Shown piece by piece: positions 44,253-56,182 of a stretch of 64,000 nt of DNA. Each line of letters opens with the position of its first letter. The first letter of the stretch is position 1. The translations under genes and the position numbers were made by a program. Source of the DNA: Camillea tinctor (Eukaryota; Ascomycota; Sordariomycetes; Xylariales; Xylariaceae); the NCBI GenBank assembly GCA_022578605.1, contig MU394087.1, forward strand, positions 310,001 to 374,000, in the 5' to 3' direction. Under the pieces are notes generated by a model, which saw only the letters and a program-made list of their open reading frames with translations, searched no databases and was not told the DNA's origin.

Positions 44253-47191
44253 ATGGCTTCCTCGCCTGTGCTCCCTAGCCCTTCTAACTTTCTAGGGGTT
44301 GCACTGGTTGTCAACAGGTCTCGGGATGGACCGCGGTTTGTGTTCCACTACCCACCTCACATCCATCCCATAACCAACCGCGCTTCTGTGACCGAAGAGG
44401 TTGATGAGTTGGATGACGATGACGATTCACTCCTCGACCAATTCACTCACCCTACCTCGGTTGAGGCTTCGTCCGGGTCCCTGCCCAAGTCGGTTGACTT
44501 GCAGAACTGGAACCACGACGACCATCTTGAGACGGAGAGTGGATCGCATATCGTGCCCTGGGAGCATGTGGCTGGCTATCCCACCAAGGACCTCGAAAGT
44601 CTCCTGACTCCCTCTCGCGCGTTCCACAAGCGCCTCTTCCAGGTGTCTTTAGACCAGCTCTGTTTTGTCTCCTATCCCTTCTACGTGCCCGAGAACGGCA
44701 TATGGCGGAAGAAGAAGAAGCAGCCCAAATACCAGCCCCCCAAGTCCCCTGAAAATCCTGAGCCGGCAAACAAGGACGGCCAGTCTGCCGCCTCTGTACC
44801 CGATATACCCCAGATCGAGACCCGGGACGTGGTCGATGATGGCGCCGGGGGGAACTCTCCGGACAAGGCCGAGGAGAAGAAGAGCGGCATGACCATGTTT
44901 AATCTCGTCTTCATACTCAATCCCAAGAGGCATGAGGCCAAGGAGTTGACCGAGACCCTCTACTTTCACATCATCAAAAAGATCAACAAGGCGTTAAAGT
45001 ACAGTCAGCAGAAGAGCGATTTCGTCTGGAAAGAATCAAAGCGAATTCTCACATTAAAAGACAAGAACCGCGAAGCTAGTATGTCTCCGTATATATTGCA
45101 ATTGACCCGGCTTTATGAACACACAGCTGATCTCGTATGCTTACGAATATAGAAACCAAGATGAGCACGCTGTGGCGGGAGATCCTGGACGCCTCGTCGC
45201 TGGCAGCGTGCATGCAGGATGTCTACGAGGCCGTCTCTCACAACAAGATAGCAGCCCTCCAGCTCGAGACCTCCGAGGGCACCATCACCCACTCGGTGCA
45301 GATACCTGTACCATTTTACCTCACAGACCTGCCGCCCGAGGGTGAGACTAGTTCGCGCGGTCTATGGATTACCACTGCCAATTACTTTGTGGAGGAGGAT
45401 AGCGTCCACGACCCAGCCTTCCTGGACAAAAACTTTACCCTTCTCCTTATGAACGACGAGAAGAAGATCATCGCCGAGCTACAGGCCGACCCAGACGAGA
45501 CTACAGCGGCCATGATCGAGTTTGTGCGACTCTCGAAGCCGACTTTATCGTATGTATAAAACACCAAATACCTAAAATCCACGCTACATCCCATCCATCT
45601 CCTTTACCATGCATCCATCATATCCCCGCCCACGGTAAGCAAAAAGAGAAGATAGAAGAACCTCGACCTCTAACACTCTCATTGCAGATTTTACCAGATT
45701 GGTCTAGGCCATGCGCTCTCCCCGGCCCAGGTCCGCAAGTATGCGCAGCACTTCATCTTCTGGAGACGCGCGATCGCAATCCCGCCGCTGCATGCACGAG
45801 ACGTGTATGTCATGTCGCCAAACTGCAACCCTGAGCTCCTACCAAAAGCAAGCCAGGCGTGGGCGCGCGCTTTCCCCCTAGCGCCACCGCTGCCCGACTT
45901 CCTCGCTGCACTGTCTGTTGCACCGCGACCGTATAAGGCCTTCGCACCGTCCAAGAACCACCGGCCTACGTACCTGCAGATGCTGGCGTGGTTGCTACGC
46001 GGCGGATGGGTGACGCAGCTGTGTACGTTTGCGTACGTGGTTGTCTGGCCCGAGATCCAGTACGAGGTCGAGTACGCGCTCGAGGCGGAAGCACTGCAGG
46101 CTGAGGCGCTGCGCGCAGCCGACGAGGCCGGTGGTGGTGGGAGTGGTGGGGTGGAAGCAGGGGGCAAGGATAGGGAAGAGGAAGGGGAGGACGAGGATGC
46201 AGATGGCCAGGAGGATGAGGGGTTGACGATGATGGCATCCATGCGTGACGAGGGGCACTATGAACTTCGCCGCTCCACCGTATCGTCAACTTCCCTTGCT
46301 AGTGTCGTCCATCGTCATCATCTACAACAAACCAGCGCCAGCACCGAACTCTCTCCCTCTTCCCCCGCTAACTCACCTTCTATCAAGAGCACAACCACAA
46401 CTACAACCCAGACTGACCTACCCACCACCGCTACTACTGCCTTCCCCCCTTTCCTCACCTCCCCTGTCTCCCCTCTTACCCCCGTCAACCAGCCCACCCC
46501 CACCCAACGCGCCGCCGAGAAAGCTCGCCTAGAGCGCCTCGCAGACAGGCGCTCGCGTGCCCTCGCCGAACGTCAAGCTGCCTTCGCCCGCCGTCCCTTA
46601 CCTCGTGCGACGCGCCACCCCTCGCTAAACCGCGCCCCGCACCTCGCGGGGTACGGTCCCCACGTCATCGTCGACGCACGCCGCGCCACGGGGCGCGAGT
46701 CATTGTACCTATCTGCCATCGGGAGGCGGTTTAAGGACTGGGACGATCACGAGGAGGAAGAAAACGGCGGTGGAGGAGAAGGGGACAAAGAAAAAGGAAA
46801 AGAAAAAGAGGGGCAAGGAGGCTTGGAGATAGGAGGGGGAGCAGGGAATAATGGGAATAATAATAATGGAAGGAGGAGGAGGAGCAGACTAGGTATGGGT
46901 ATGGGATTAGGGATGGGGATGGGGGGGATGGGTATAGGGGGACATAATGCGACGGCGAATTTCAATGCGCGCGTCAGAGCGGCGTGGCCTGTCTTCTGGA
47001 AGTACTTCGATGGACGGTCCGCGCTCGAGAGGATCGCGCTGCAGATGCAGCAGGATGTCGGTCTTGGGGGAACTACCGCCGGAGGAGTAGGGGGAACGGG
47101 AGTAGGAGGAGGAGGGGGCATGAAACGGAAGGAGGTCTGGAATCTACTCATGGCTATGAGTGAACACTTACTCTGCGTGAGACACTGGTAA
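44253..47191 (+). CDS. NPR3: Nitrogen permease regulator 3 (GATOR1/SEACIT subunit)
   Basis: Three exons (44253-45078, 45153-45549, 45688-47191) encode 908 residues. Npr3 pairs with Npr2 and Iml1 on the vacuole to switch off TORC1 when amino acids are scarce. The N-terminal longin-like domain reads FLGVALVVNRSRDGPRFVFHYP, with a disordered acidic insert, then WEHVAGYPTKDLESLLTP, FHKRLFQVSLDQLCFVSYPFYV, MTMFNLVFILNP and IIKKINKALKYSQ. After exon 2 comes FYQIGLGHALSPAQVRKYAQHFIFWRRAIAIPP-type sequence (split across the junction) and AWLLRGGWVTQLCTFAYVVVW. A long low-complexity insert (about residues 545-840, Glu/Gly/Ser/Thr/Met-Gly repeats) separates this from the C-terminal winged-helix remainder ending KEVWNLLMAMSEHLLCVRHW. 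The splice sites restore the conserved reading. Confidence 0.94.
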
Positions 47192-48732
47192 CCAAGAAAA
47201 AGAAAATAAGACTTACAAGTAACTTCCCCCACCTAGTCTATCCTACTCTACTTTACCTTGTCCTATCTATTTTGTTGAGTTTAAGCCTAGATATAGGGGG
47301 GGAGGGGGGGGTTGAGGTGAGTAGGTAGGGAGGGAGGTGAAATAGGCAGTGTAGGAAGCTGAAAAGCTTGCGCAATACCTGACGTAACTAAAAGAGAGAA
47401 AGGGAGGGAAGTGTGGTGAGGGGGGGAAGCTGGGTGGGAGGCAACAAGATATTGAGATTCTCTTCCCCCGCCCTCCTTTTACTTCCTAAATGAGCATGAA
47501 TATCCATGAAGGTTTCTTACTTATCTATCTACCTACTTTTTACTAATTTTAGGTACTCAACTTGCAGTAAACAAAAAGAAGAAGAAAAACCACAAAGCTA
47601 CTCAAGTCAAGCCAACCAACCAACTCACAAACCACTCCCAATTTCAACCCATTCCATTGCAACTTCATTATGTTCAGTATCCACGCGCTTAAAGAGAAAT
47701 TTCACAAATTGTAAGTCACAACTTTACGATATCATATCACTAGAAGCATAAGACATAGAACTCAATAACCTGTCAAGGTTTTAATTCTTCAGAAAAAACG
47801 GTGAATATAGTTGATATTGGACCTAGGGGTACCTTTTCGACGTAAAAAGACCCTGCCAATAAAATCACAGCACAAAAAAAAGGACCAGTACCAACAACAA
47901 TAAATGGATGGTCGTCATCATCTTTAATAGGTAAGAGACGGTTATGTGATAATTTCGATAGGTACATGAAATTAGAACTATGCCGTGAGATAATAAAAAA
48001 AAGACGACAAAAAATTGAGATATCATGATGATAATAATAATAGTTATCTCCATAGACGGCTTACATGACGCTCTTTGCGTTTGGGGAGGAAATGTTGACG
48101 GGTTGAATAGCAGATAGAGAGAGGGAGGAGACATACATGTATGTTGATGATGCAGATGATGTGTGTGATAAGAAAAAGGAAGAAAAAAAACAATGGAACG
48201 CTCCCTCTCGTACGATAGAAAAAGAAAATCTGGTTGTCCCGAAACTCCATTATTCATTCCCCCCAGGTATCATAGAAAGAAATGTGACAACTTAAAAGAA
48301 AACACAAAAACCTGTCCCATATCAAAACCAGAAGACATGCAGAAGAATTAAGAGTTGAAGAAGGGGGGGAGAACGAGAAGAAGAAGAAAAAAGATCCCGC
48401 CCAGGGAGTCCACCTAGGCTGCAATACCCTAAGTAGTCAACGACTACGCTCTTCAGATACCAAGAGTGAGAGAAGAGAAAAGAAGAGGAAGAAAAAGAAG
48501 TCCATTCCGAATCTCATGAGCCAGTATTTACGGTCTGATGAATGAAACGCCAGGTCCAGTCCCCTAAAACTGCCACATGATGCAATGATGTCTCGCCCTT
48601 AGTGAGATGCCCGCCAGTTGGTCAACTGGGATATATGCAGGAACCAGTAATATAACGAAAGCCAGCCGATAAGTGCAAGGAGAAGGGGAGAAAAATAAAA
48701 TAAGAGAATAGGCACACTAGTAAGTGGCGCAA
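47192..48732. other. Intergenic (1.5 kb), convergent 3' ends of NPR3 and bHLH genes
   Basis: Purine-rich and A-rich blocks; no coding frame with protein-like features. Contains the 3' UTRs of the two convergent genes. Confidence 0.6.
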
Positions 48733-50316
48733 TTAATCTTGGGAGAAGTCCATTCCGTATTCATCCTCTTCCTTAAAGTTGATGGAAGCGGGGCCGCTGC
48801 CATCATCTTCAGGGTCGTTCCAGAACTGAGCACCGTCGTCCAAGCCAACAAGCTCGCCGTCGTCAGGGCTGACAGAGGTAATGGCATGGTCTGCGCCATT
48901 AATGGGGTCGCCTTTGTAGTCGGTGTGTTGGGGTACACGTAGACCCGAGCCGGAAGAGCGAGAGTAAGAGAAGGTGTGCGGACCATTCTTAGTCATGGCC
49001 TCCATCAACTCGGTCTGCATGCGCCGCTCATCCTCGGTAAGCTCAAGCGGGACGCGCCCACCAAGCTCGGCGATGAGGTTGATGAGCTCCTCTTGCTGCT
49101 GGAGCTTCAGGTGCAGCATCCACATCAGATCTCGTGTCCAGCTCACCGCTCCGTTGAGGATATCACCCTTGTTGGGGCCCTTATCTTTCTCCTCAAGGGG
49201 AAGGCCGGTGGTGATGTTTCCGGCGCCCGTAGCCCGCTTAGCACCAGGACCAGCCAATCCGGATGTCGCTTGCGTGGGGTGAGAGAGGCCAGTTAGGCTA
49301 GGCGACAGAGGCGTCCCGTTCTGAATGAGCTTGCGAATCTTCTCGTCCTCCAGTCTGTGGGTAGGGACAAGCCTGCTGAGGTCCTGAATTCTCTCGTTGA
49401 TGTTGTCTCTTCGTCGTCGCTCAACCAAGTTATGCGACTCGCGACGTCTCTTCTTCTTCATCGCCTCCTGGGTATTCATGGGGGGAGCGCCCAGCTTGGC
49501 GGGCATAGACCTACCCGTCATGACATCTGTGATCGGTTGGTTTGGCATAGCATTTTGCATGGGAGATGAGAAGCCGGAACCGGAACCGGGGTAGGACCCC
49601 ATACTATTAGGAGTGTTGATCCATTGTGGCTGGGGAGCAGGAGGGGACTTGCCCTGATGGCCGGGGGTGCGGATGGGCTGAGCGCCGTATCTTAAGTCTC
49701 GAGGACCCATGGCCATACCGGACATAGCGGCAGCCTTAGGTGTCAGCGGGCCTCTCGTGTGAGAAGCCTTGCGCTGCATGGCCTGGGATAGTTGAGGATG
49801 AGGCTTTGCGTTGAGATAGTTGGGGTCGTTGCCGTCGTTGTTCATATCGGAATTCGTCATGGGGGAGCCGGAGTAGGACACGGGGGACTGGAGCGAGTTG
49901 GCGAAGGGCTGGTGTTGCATCTGTCGAAACTGGGGCTGGTTGTAGCTGTGGACAAAAGGGCTTTGGATAGGATCACCATCGGGTGTGCTGGAGTATCCGT
50001 TCATATGCGACTGATCGATATGTAGACCAGTGCCATTGTGGCGTGCGGTATAGATGCCTTGGTAGCCCATGTTCAGATCGTTCATGCCGAAGTCCTGGTT
50101 ATGGTTGTGCATGCCCTGGTTAGGCATGTGGTCGGTGGGACTGGCCAGACCATCAAAGAGCTCATCGTCGCCGATAAAACCATTTGAGGCATTGTTATCA
50201 CCGTTGAAGGTATTTGAGTATGAGGCTGTGTAGGTTCCAGACATGGCCAGATCGTTAGGGTCGACACCGCTGCCGCCTTGGCCGGCACTAAACTGATTGA
50301 GGGCGTGTTGCGCCAT
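48733..50316 (-). CDS. bHLH transcription factor, MITF/TFE-like basic region
   Basis: Single coding exon of 527 residues from the ATG of MAQHALNQF; 26 in-frame codons upstream are open but look like leader. Residues 1-285 are Asn/Gln/Ser/Pro-rich and probably disordered. The basic region at about 294-310 is HNLVERRRRDNINERI, with the His-Glu-Arg residues that read E-box (CANNTG) DNA and a close likeness to MITF/TFE proteins. Helix 1 ends at LSRLVP (about 318). Helix 2 starts at NKGDILNGAVSWTRDLMWML (about 382) and continues into a Leu-rich coil (LKLQQQEELINLIAEL). The loop of about 60 residues is unusually long. The C-terminus is acidic. A likely 5' UTR intron begins at about 50795 (GGAG then GTGAGT). 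The leader carries a GTT/AAC microsatellite. Nuclear; targets unknown. Confidence 0.9.
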   Translation of the reverse strand: MAQHALNQFSAGQGGSGVDPNDLAMSGTYTASYSNTFNGDNNASNGFIGDDELFDGLASPTDHMPNQGMHNHNQDFGMNDLNMGYQGIYTARHNGTGLHIDQSHMNGYSSTPDGDPIQSPFVHSYNQPQFRQMQHQPFANSLQSPVSYSGSPMTNSDMNNDGNDPNYLNAKPHPQLSQAMQRKASHTRGPLTPKAAAMSGMAMGPRDLRYGAQPIRTPGHQGKSPPAPQPQWINTPNSMGSYPGSGSGFSSPMQNAMPNQPITDVMTGRSMPAKLGAPPMNTQEAMKKKRRRESHNLVERRRRDNINERIQDLSRLVPTHRLEDEKIRKLIQNGTPLSPSLTGLSHPTQATSGLAGPGAKRATGAGNITTGLPLEEKDKGPNKGDILNGAVSWTRDLMWMLHLKLQQQEELINLIAELGGRVPLELTEDERRMQTELMEAMTKNGPHTFSYSRSSGSGLRVPQHTDYKGDPINGADHAITSVSPDDGELVGLDDGAQFWNDPEDDGSGPASINFKEEDEYGMDFSQD

Positions 50317-50445
50317 TGTGTGTGTATGTGTGTGTGAGAGTAATGTCGATCGGATGAGGGTATCGGATGTTCGAGTGCGATATGTTATTGGCAATCAAAA
50401 GGATAAGCCGCCGCGATGGGCGACTAGGTAAATGCTAGAGAGATG

Positions 50446-50479
50446 ATGATGATGTTGTTGTTGTTGTTGTTGTTTTTGT
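50446..50479. repeat. GAT/GTT trinucleotide microsatellite
   Basis: GATGATGATGAT followed by a run of GTT units, in the leader of the bHLH gene (AAC/ATC on its sense strand). Confidence 0.8.
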
Positions 50480-52682
50480 TGTACGGGGGGATTTCCACTG
50501 TGAAGCACAAACTGAGTCAGCCCCGCATCCCGACGATAGGTAAGGGGGGGAAGGGAAAAAAAAGGTGGGCGAGAGAGGGAGGTGGGGGATGGGATGGGTG
50601 GATTTTGGGGAGGAGGGGAGGGGGGAGAGAAAAGAGACGCTATCGTGCAGTCGAGGACACAACGGTGTCGCATTGCACTTGCAGAGAAAAGAGAGGGAAC
50701 AAACATTATGTTGCGAAACCCGAGCGGGAATGACGGGGGATGATAAATAGAATAAAATCAAAATCAAAATAAAGGGTGTGTAATGTTACTCACCTCCGTT
50801 GCGAAAATGCGCAAAAGTCTAGAGTAGCTAGTGTAAGTAAAAGTAAGGTTTCGTCGTAAGACTATAATAAATCCATGCGCTGCTTCGGAGAAAGTCGAGA
50901 TTGTAAGTTGCTGTTGTAAACTGTAAACAAAAATAGAAGCGAGACAACCGAGATGGATGTTCAATGATCAGGGTAATATGTAAGTGTTCGCCAGGTATAA
51001 GTAGGCAAGTATAGTAGCATGCAAGATGATGGGCTGCATAAAAGAATAAAGACGAATGGATATCCGTCAGATCTGTTGGGTGCACAAGAAAATTGTGTGT
51101 TGTGTAAAGTGAAGAAGAAACCTAAACGGCTTTCTTCTCGGAGTCTTCTTCTTCTTTTTCTTCTTTGCCTTGTTCCTTGTCGTGGAGCCGATGCGAGTGT
51201 CCGGGTCGGAGGATTAAACGATTCTGAAGGTACACACAATGGCTGGTACGTAACTGTTGGCCAAAAGAGGGCAACCAACCAGAAATGTTATCTTAGCTCG
51301 AGCGAGACTATTGGCCACGCCTTGCAGATTGTCCACAGGATAAAAAAAAGAGACAAAAAAAGAAAGAAAAAAAAGAGAGGAGGGGAGGTCTTAATTAATA
51401 AATAAAAAACCCTCTCTAAGACGGGGTAGCTGGGGGGGGTTTTCTTTAGTGTAAGGCGGTATGAGCTCAGCGTCAGGGTCAGGGAGGCAGGGTAGACAAG
51501 GTGTAAGTAAGTAACTATAGGTAAATTGAAGGTAGCTCAGGTAGGATGAAGTAAGTCCGTCCGTCCGTGTTGGGACTTAAAGCTTGGGTCCTTGGTCTTG
51601 TCTTGTCTTAGGTCAGAAAAAAAAGTATGAGGACAGAAAGAGACTGGAAGACGGTGGATGCCGAGTAATATTTATATGATGTGCGACTTGTCAGATTGTC
51701 AAATGCAACTCGGGAAACGAGGAATGGCTTTTGTCGGCTGGGGCGGACACCACCTTTTTGGGGGTCTTGTCTTGTGTTTTGCACCGGTTGATGAACTTGG
51801 ATCGTATATCAGATCAGAAAAAGGTCGGGCAGGGTTAGGATGATCCCGGCCTGGAGAGGGCAAGAGGGTAAGATAGCAAGAGAAGGGATTGTGTAATTCT
51901 GTATCCGGTCGGATTGGGGCGGTGGTTGTGTGTAAGAGGTAATCCAGGGTATGGTTATATGGGCTATTTATGTATTCAACACACCCCCTTTGACACCTAT
52001 TTTCCAGGACTTGAGGCGGTAAAGAACAACACCGTCGGGGGGTGTGTGGGTGGAATGATGTAGGTCAAGTAAAGTAGAGCCTAGGTTTCAAAGCCTGGGT
52101 AGCTTTGGGCGGAGCTCAAGAACAGGAAAACGCTCGGTTGGCTGCAGAAGGATGGAAGAAGTATGACAAACTACCTGGGTTAGGTAGGTAAGGGAAGGAA
52201 AAATAATGCTAGAATAAAATAAAATAGAATGGAATTAAAAAAAAAGAAGATAGAATAGGGGTCGGGTTCGCGGTAAAAGGTAGCGAACACGAATCACTTT
52301 GATGTGGCTAACTTCTTTTTTTCTTTTTCCTTTCTCTTTTCCTTTGGTCTCTCTTTTTTCTTCCTCTCTTCCTTTTTGGATGGTGGGTGTGTGGTGTGGT
52401 GTAAGTGAGTGAGAGAGAGTGAGGGAGAGTGAGGGAGAGAAGCAAGTAAGGATGTAAGTATGTATGTTGTAGCAGTGTACTACGGGTAGAGACGACGTAG
52501 GACAGGGAACGACTGGATGCACCGCACCGTTTTGTGATCCTCAGGATGCTGAATATGGCGATTGATTGGCTGGCTTGTGAGACCTTGGAGCTGGTGGAAC
52601 TCCCTAAGCAAAGGCCGCTTTACTCCCGATAGGGTCTAGCGACCAGTTCACTTGAGTTTCTTAATTGGTTAGAATGGTGGTG

Positions 52683-52729
52683 CCTGTGGGAAAGCCTGTG
52701 GGAAAGCCTGTGGAAAACCTGTGGGAAGG
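52683..52729. repeat. Minisatellite, about four copies of a 12-bp unit
   Basis: Unit CCTGTGGGAAAG; the third copy is one base shorter and the fourth has one change. Confidence 0.8.
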
Positions 52730-55254
52730 CTTGTGAGACTCCGACGTCCGATTGGCGAAATGCTCCGCTTGTTCTGCTGAGGTCCAAGCTAAAGGGATAA
52801 AGAATTACCACTAACAACACAAAAGATAATCAGTTTATCACAACCGAATCTCCTGTATCGCTATCCTTGAGTCGTTGTTGGTTGGTACAATAAAGATCTT
52901 CCCTAAATCTGCAAAAAAAGAAAAAGAAAAAATCCAGCACAGATGCAGTATGGCCCATGTAACTTGAAGCGCAACTTGGAACTGTCTCGTCTTTCAGGTG
53001 TGTGACGGTGTGTGTGTCTGTAGCTATGTGGTAAGAGGGCCCTGCGGAGATAGCGGTTGGCTTAATCCTGGTTCAGATCCTCTGCAAAGTCGATCGACAA
53101 AAAGCTATGTTGTGTTCGAATATTCCGTCTAGAGGGTGGGAGGGCCAAGGGTCAGCAACAAACCAACTTGATGTCACTAATAGAAATAGATGCCGAGAAG
53201 CCGGGTTCTTGGTCTTCTTTTTTGTCTGACTTGTTTTTCTTTCTTACCTTTTCCTATGCTATGTTTGTCACAATCTAACGTTATGTAGATTCAAGTTGAG
53301 TCAAGGTGAGTTGGGTGTAAGTCGAGTATGCGTGTCTATGTCGAGTCGTTGGGTAGGGTTTCTCGTATCCAGTTGCTTTGTTCCAAAATTACTTATTCGA
53401 CCAACTTCGCGCTACTCGTAAATCCTTCTCTTTGCTTTGATGAATTCCGGATTTGTTGGTTCTACACGGCTTGTCTCGTTGCGATGTGCTGTCGAAAATC
53501 CTACAGTACAAAAAGCTTGGATATGGCTTCTGTACTGGTTGCTGAGTTTCCAAGTTTCAAGTTGGTAACGTATAAGTCGGAGGCAGGTAAGGTAGGACTG
53601 ACAGGTCCGATAGGCAAGGTGTATACAGGTTTGAATAAGAATGCCGTTGGAGTAAACTTGTGACTTAGGGGGGGTTCAAAGTCAATCACACATGAATCAC
53701 CTCAGTCAAGAGCTGTTGATGGTTTAAACCTTCAGAAGAAGTGAGGACGAGTTTCGTCTCATTGGACTGGCGCCGCGGGGGGTTGCTAGTGCTTTTATGT
53801 TCGATCACCAACACCAGAATTGTTAACGCATAACTAGGTAATAAAAACGCCCCTCCATCAAGAGAACTCATCCGTACCAGTTCCATTACTTCCCGAAATG
53901 TATTGGGGTGCGTCTCCTGACTTTCGAGAACTTGGACAGATTCCTATACCTACCTGGATATGATGTGGTGTGGAGGAGGCAGTGAAAGAGAAAGGTGTGT
54001 GTGTAAGTGTGTGTGCTATCACTCACCGGACCCATAAGGCGGTTACGAGCCACAACCAGACATCAGTATCTTATCGCTGGGGGGCTATAAGTCAAGGTGG
54101 GAGAGGTGGGTTCTCTCTCGGAAGCTGGAGGGGGGGTGGTGGGCGGCACTTAGACGCGTGACACGGCCAAAAGTCAGCCAACCCACCTAGCTAAGACATC
54201 GATGCCACCCTTTGACTTGCCTAACAGTGTCTAGTAGCAGTACCTAGTAATAGACTACTATCCTAGTAGCTCGTCTCCAGTACCTACCAGCTACTACGTA
54301 CTACTACTGCTAGGTAGATAACAGCCCGTGTATGGAATTGTGTCGAAAGGGTTGATGGGATTTCAAAGATTCCCACCCTCCTTATCTCCAAAACACCTAA
54401 AACAGACAGACAGCAGCATGTATGCTCCTAGGTTAGGCGCAATAATTCGTCCGCCTCAACGTCATCTGTCTGACTCACAACCGCGCCCATCTCTGGCACT
54501 ATCTTTGGCACCATCTTTCGGCACCAACTCTGGCACTATCTCGGCCAGCGTCTGCGTCTCTGCGTCGGCCCAAGATAGTGCTAGTGGTTGATCCTTGGAA
54601 CAGGACAGGATCTTTTCGGTTGTGCAAGGCACCCGTACCACGTTTAGGTCCCGCATGGTTTGCATATGACGGACGGCCTGACGTTAAATTAGAAAGTCTG
54701 AGGGCGACCAAGACCGTGCAGGGCTGAAGGATGAGCACATACCTTTTCTATACCCACTTACGTTATGTGGTGGATATGTTATAAGGTGGATTTAGTATAG
54801 CCCGCTGCAGAGAGCCGCCTACGATGTTATACTAGGTATGTAAGTAAGTTCCCATCAGACGCCTAGACGGAGCGGAGCGGGAGAGCAACCGATATTAACC
54901 CTGCTCTAGTATTGCTAAGTACTACAGTACTAGGCTATTTACCTGATAGTTTTACTGTCTGTCGCAAGAAGTTAAATTATCTATCCACTGGGTTACCGAA
55001 TACCCAGCGGCAGCCGCGCCTTTGCTATAAATGATTCCATTATGCGTCGCCAAAACATACGATTATCATCACCGTTAAGGAAACGTGCTGCTTAAGCACG
55101 ATCTATGGAGGGGCAGATCTCTGCGAGAGATTCCCGCAGGCATGTTGAGCTAGGTTCATGATGCGCTCTATGAGTGAGTGCCCAACCCAATGTAACTTGG
55201 CCGAAGCTTCTGAAGGTACTATAGTTAGTGTGTGTATATGCAAGTACTTAACCT

Positions 55255-55300
55255 AAGTATGTATGTATGTAAGTAGCAATGTATGTATGTATGTATGTAC
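55255..55300. repeat. GTAT tetranucleotide microsatellite
   Basis: Two runs of ATGT/GTAT units separated by AAGTAGCA. Confidence 0.8.
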
Positions 55301-56087
55301 ATATGTAGAGAAGACTGCCGCTTGCCGATGACGATCCTCCGCACATCCTTGCGGACCCGACTATTCAACTGCCATGTTCGGCGAGCCAATCACCAACTAG
55401 TACAAGCCCCCTTCCACACCCAACTACTCGGACGAGGGCACTCTAGTGCCCGCTCGGCACGGTGCGTGATCCGGCCAGCACTTATTCGCTGTCGCACGAA
55501 ATTCCAGGAACTCGTGGAGAGATGGTACATGGCCCCTCGGTAGGTTATCTGGTACCGTACATGAAATACTGTGCGTGTGGCTGCATGCACTATAACGCTA
55601 ACGCCCTGGTCCTAGACGCCCCTCCTTCTGAGTAGCACTGCTGCCGCTGCCGCGCTCGCCGCTCGTCCATCTTTTATCCTTGAAGCCTTGAGCCTATCTT
55701 GCAGCAACGTGCCTATGCATATTTCATATCTATACATACATGCACATATAACACACACCTGTACATAACCTTACACACATATTATTCTACACCTATATAC
55801 CTTTATCAACCCACCAACCCACCTACTTTACCTACCTTACCTACCTCAATTACCTACACCAACATACATAACCTTACATACATACAAGCGCAATGATCTC
55901 AAGTCTAAAACAATCCCACCAATGAGGCGGTGCGCATTATGACGCTTTAATGAGATCTACATGGAAATATCTAGTCCGGAAGCTCCCGGTGAAACAGACG
56001 CACGCCAGAGCTCGAGACCACTCCAAGACTCCATAGACCTACAGGGTACCATGTGGAAATGGGTCGACGTGACAAAAAAAAAGTTGT

Positions 56088-56182
56088 ATACTACTATACT
56101 ATACTATAGTATTCTACACTACACTATACACTTCACTACACTATACACTTCACTATACTATACTATACTATTATACTACTAC
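56088..56182. repeat. CTATA/CACTA pentanucleotide-like satellite
   Basis: About 95 bp of ACTATACT, ACACT and ACTTCACT units with period 5 and 10 interleaved. Confidence 0.75.

Noticed and set aside
45803..47191. A separate 462-residue gene
   Set aside because: It is the main part of NPR3 exon 3; upstream in-frame sequence from 45688 continues the conserved Npr3 protein.
53040..53095. GGTTCAGATCC as a tRNA B box
   Set aside because: Mismatch at a conserved position and no A box at proper distance.
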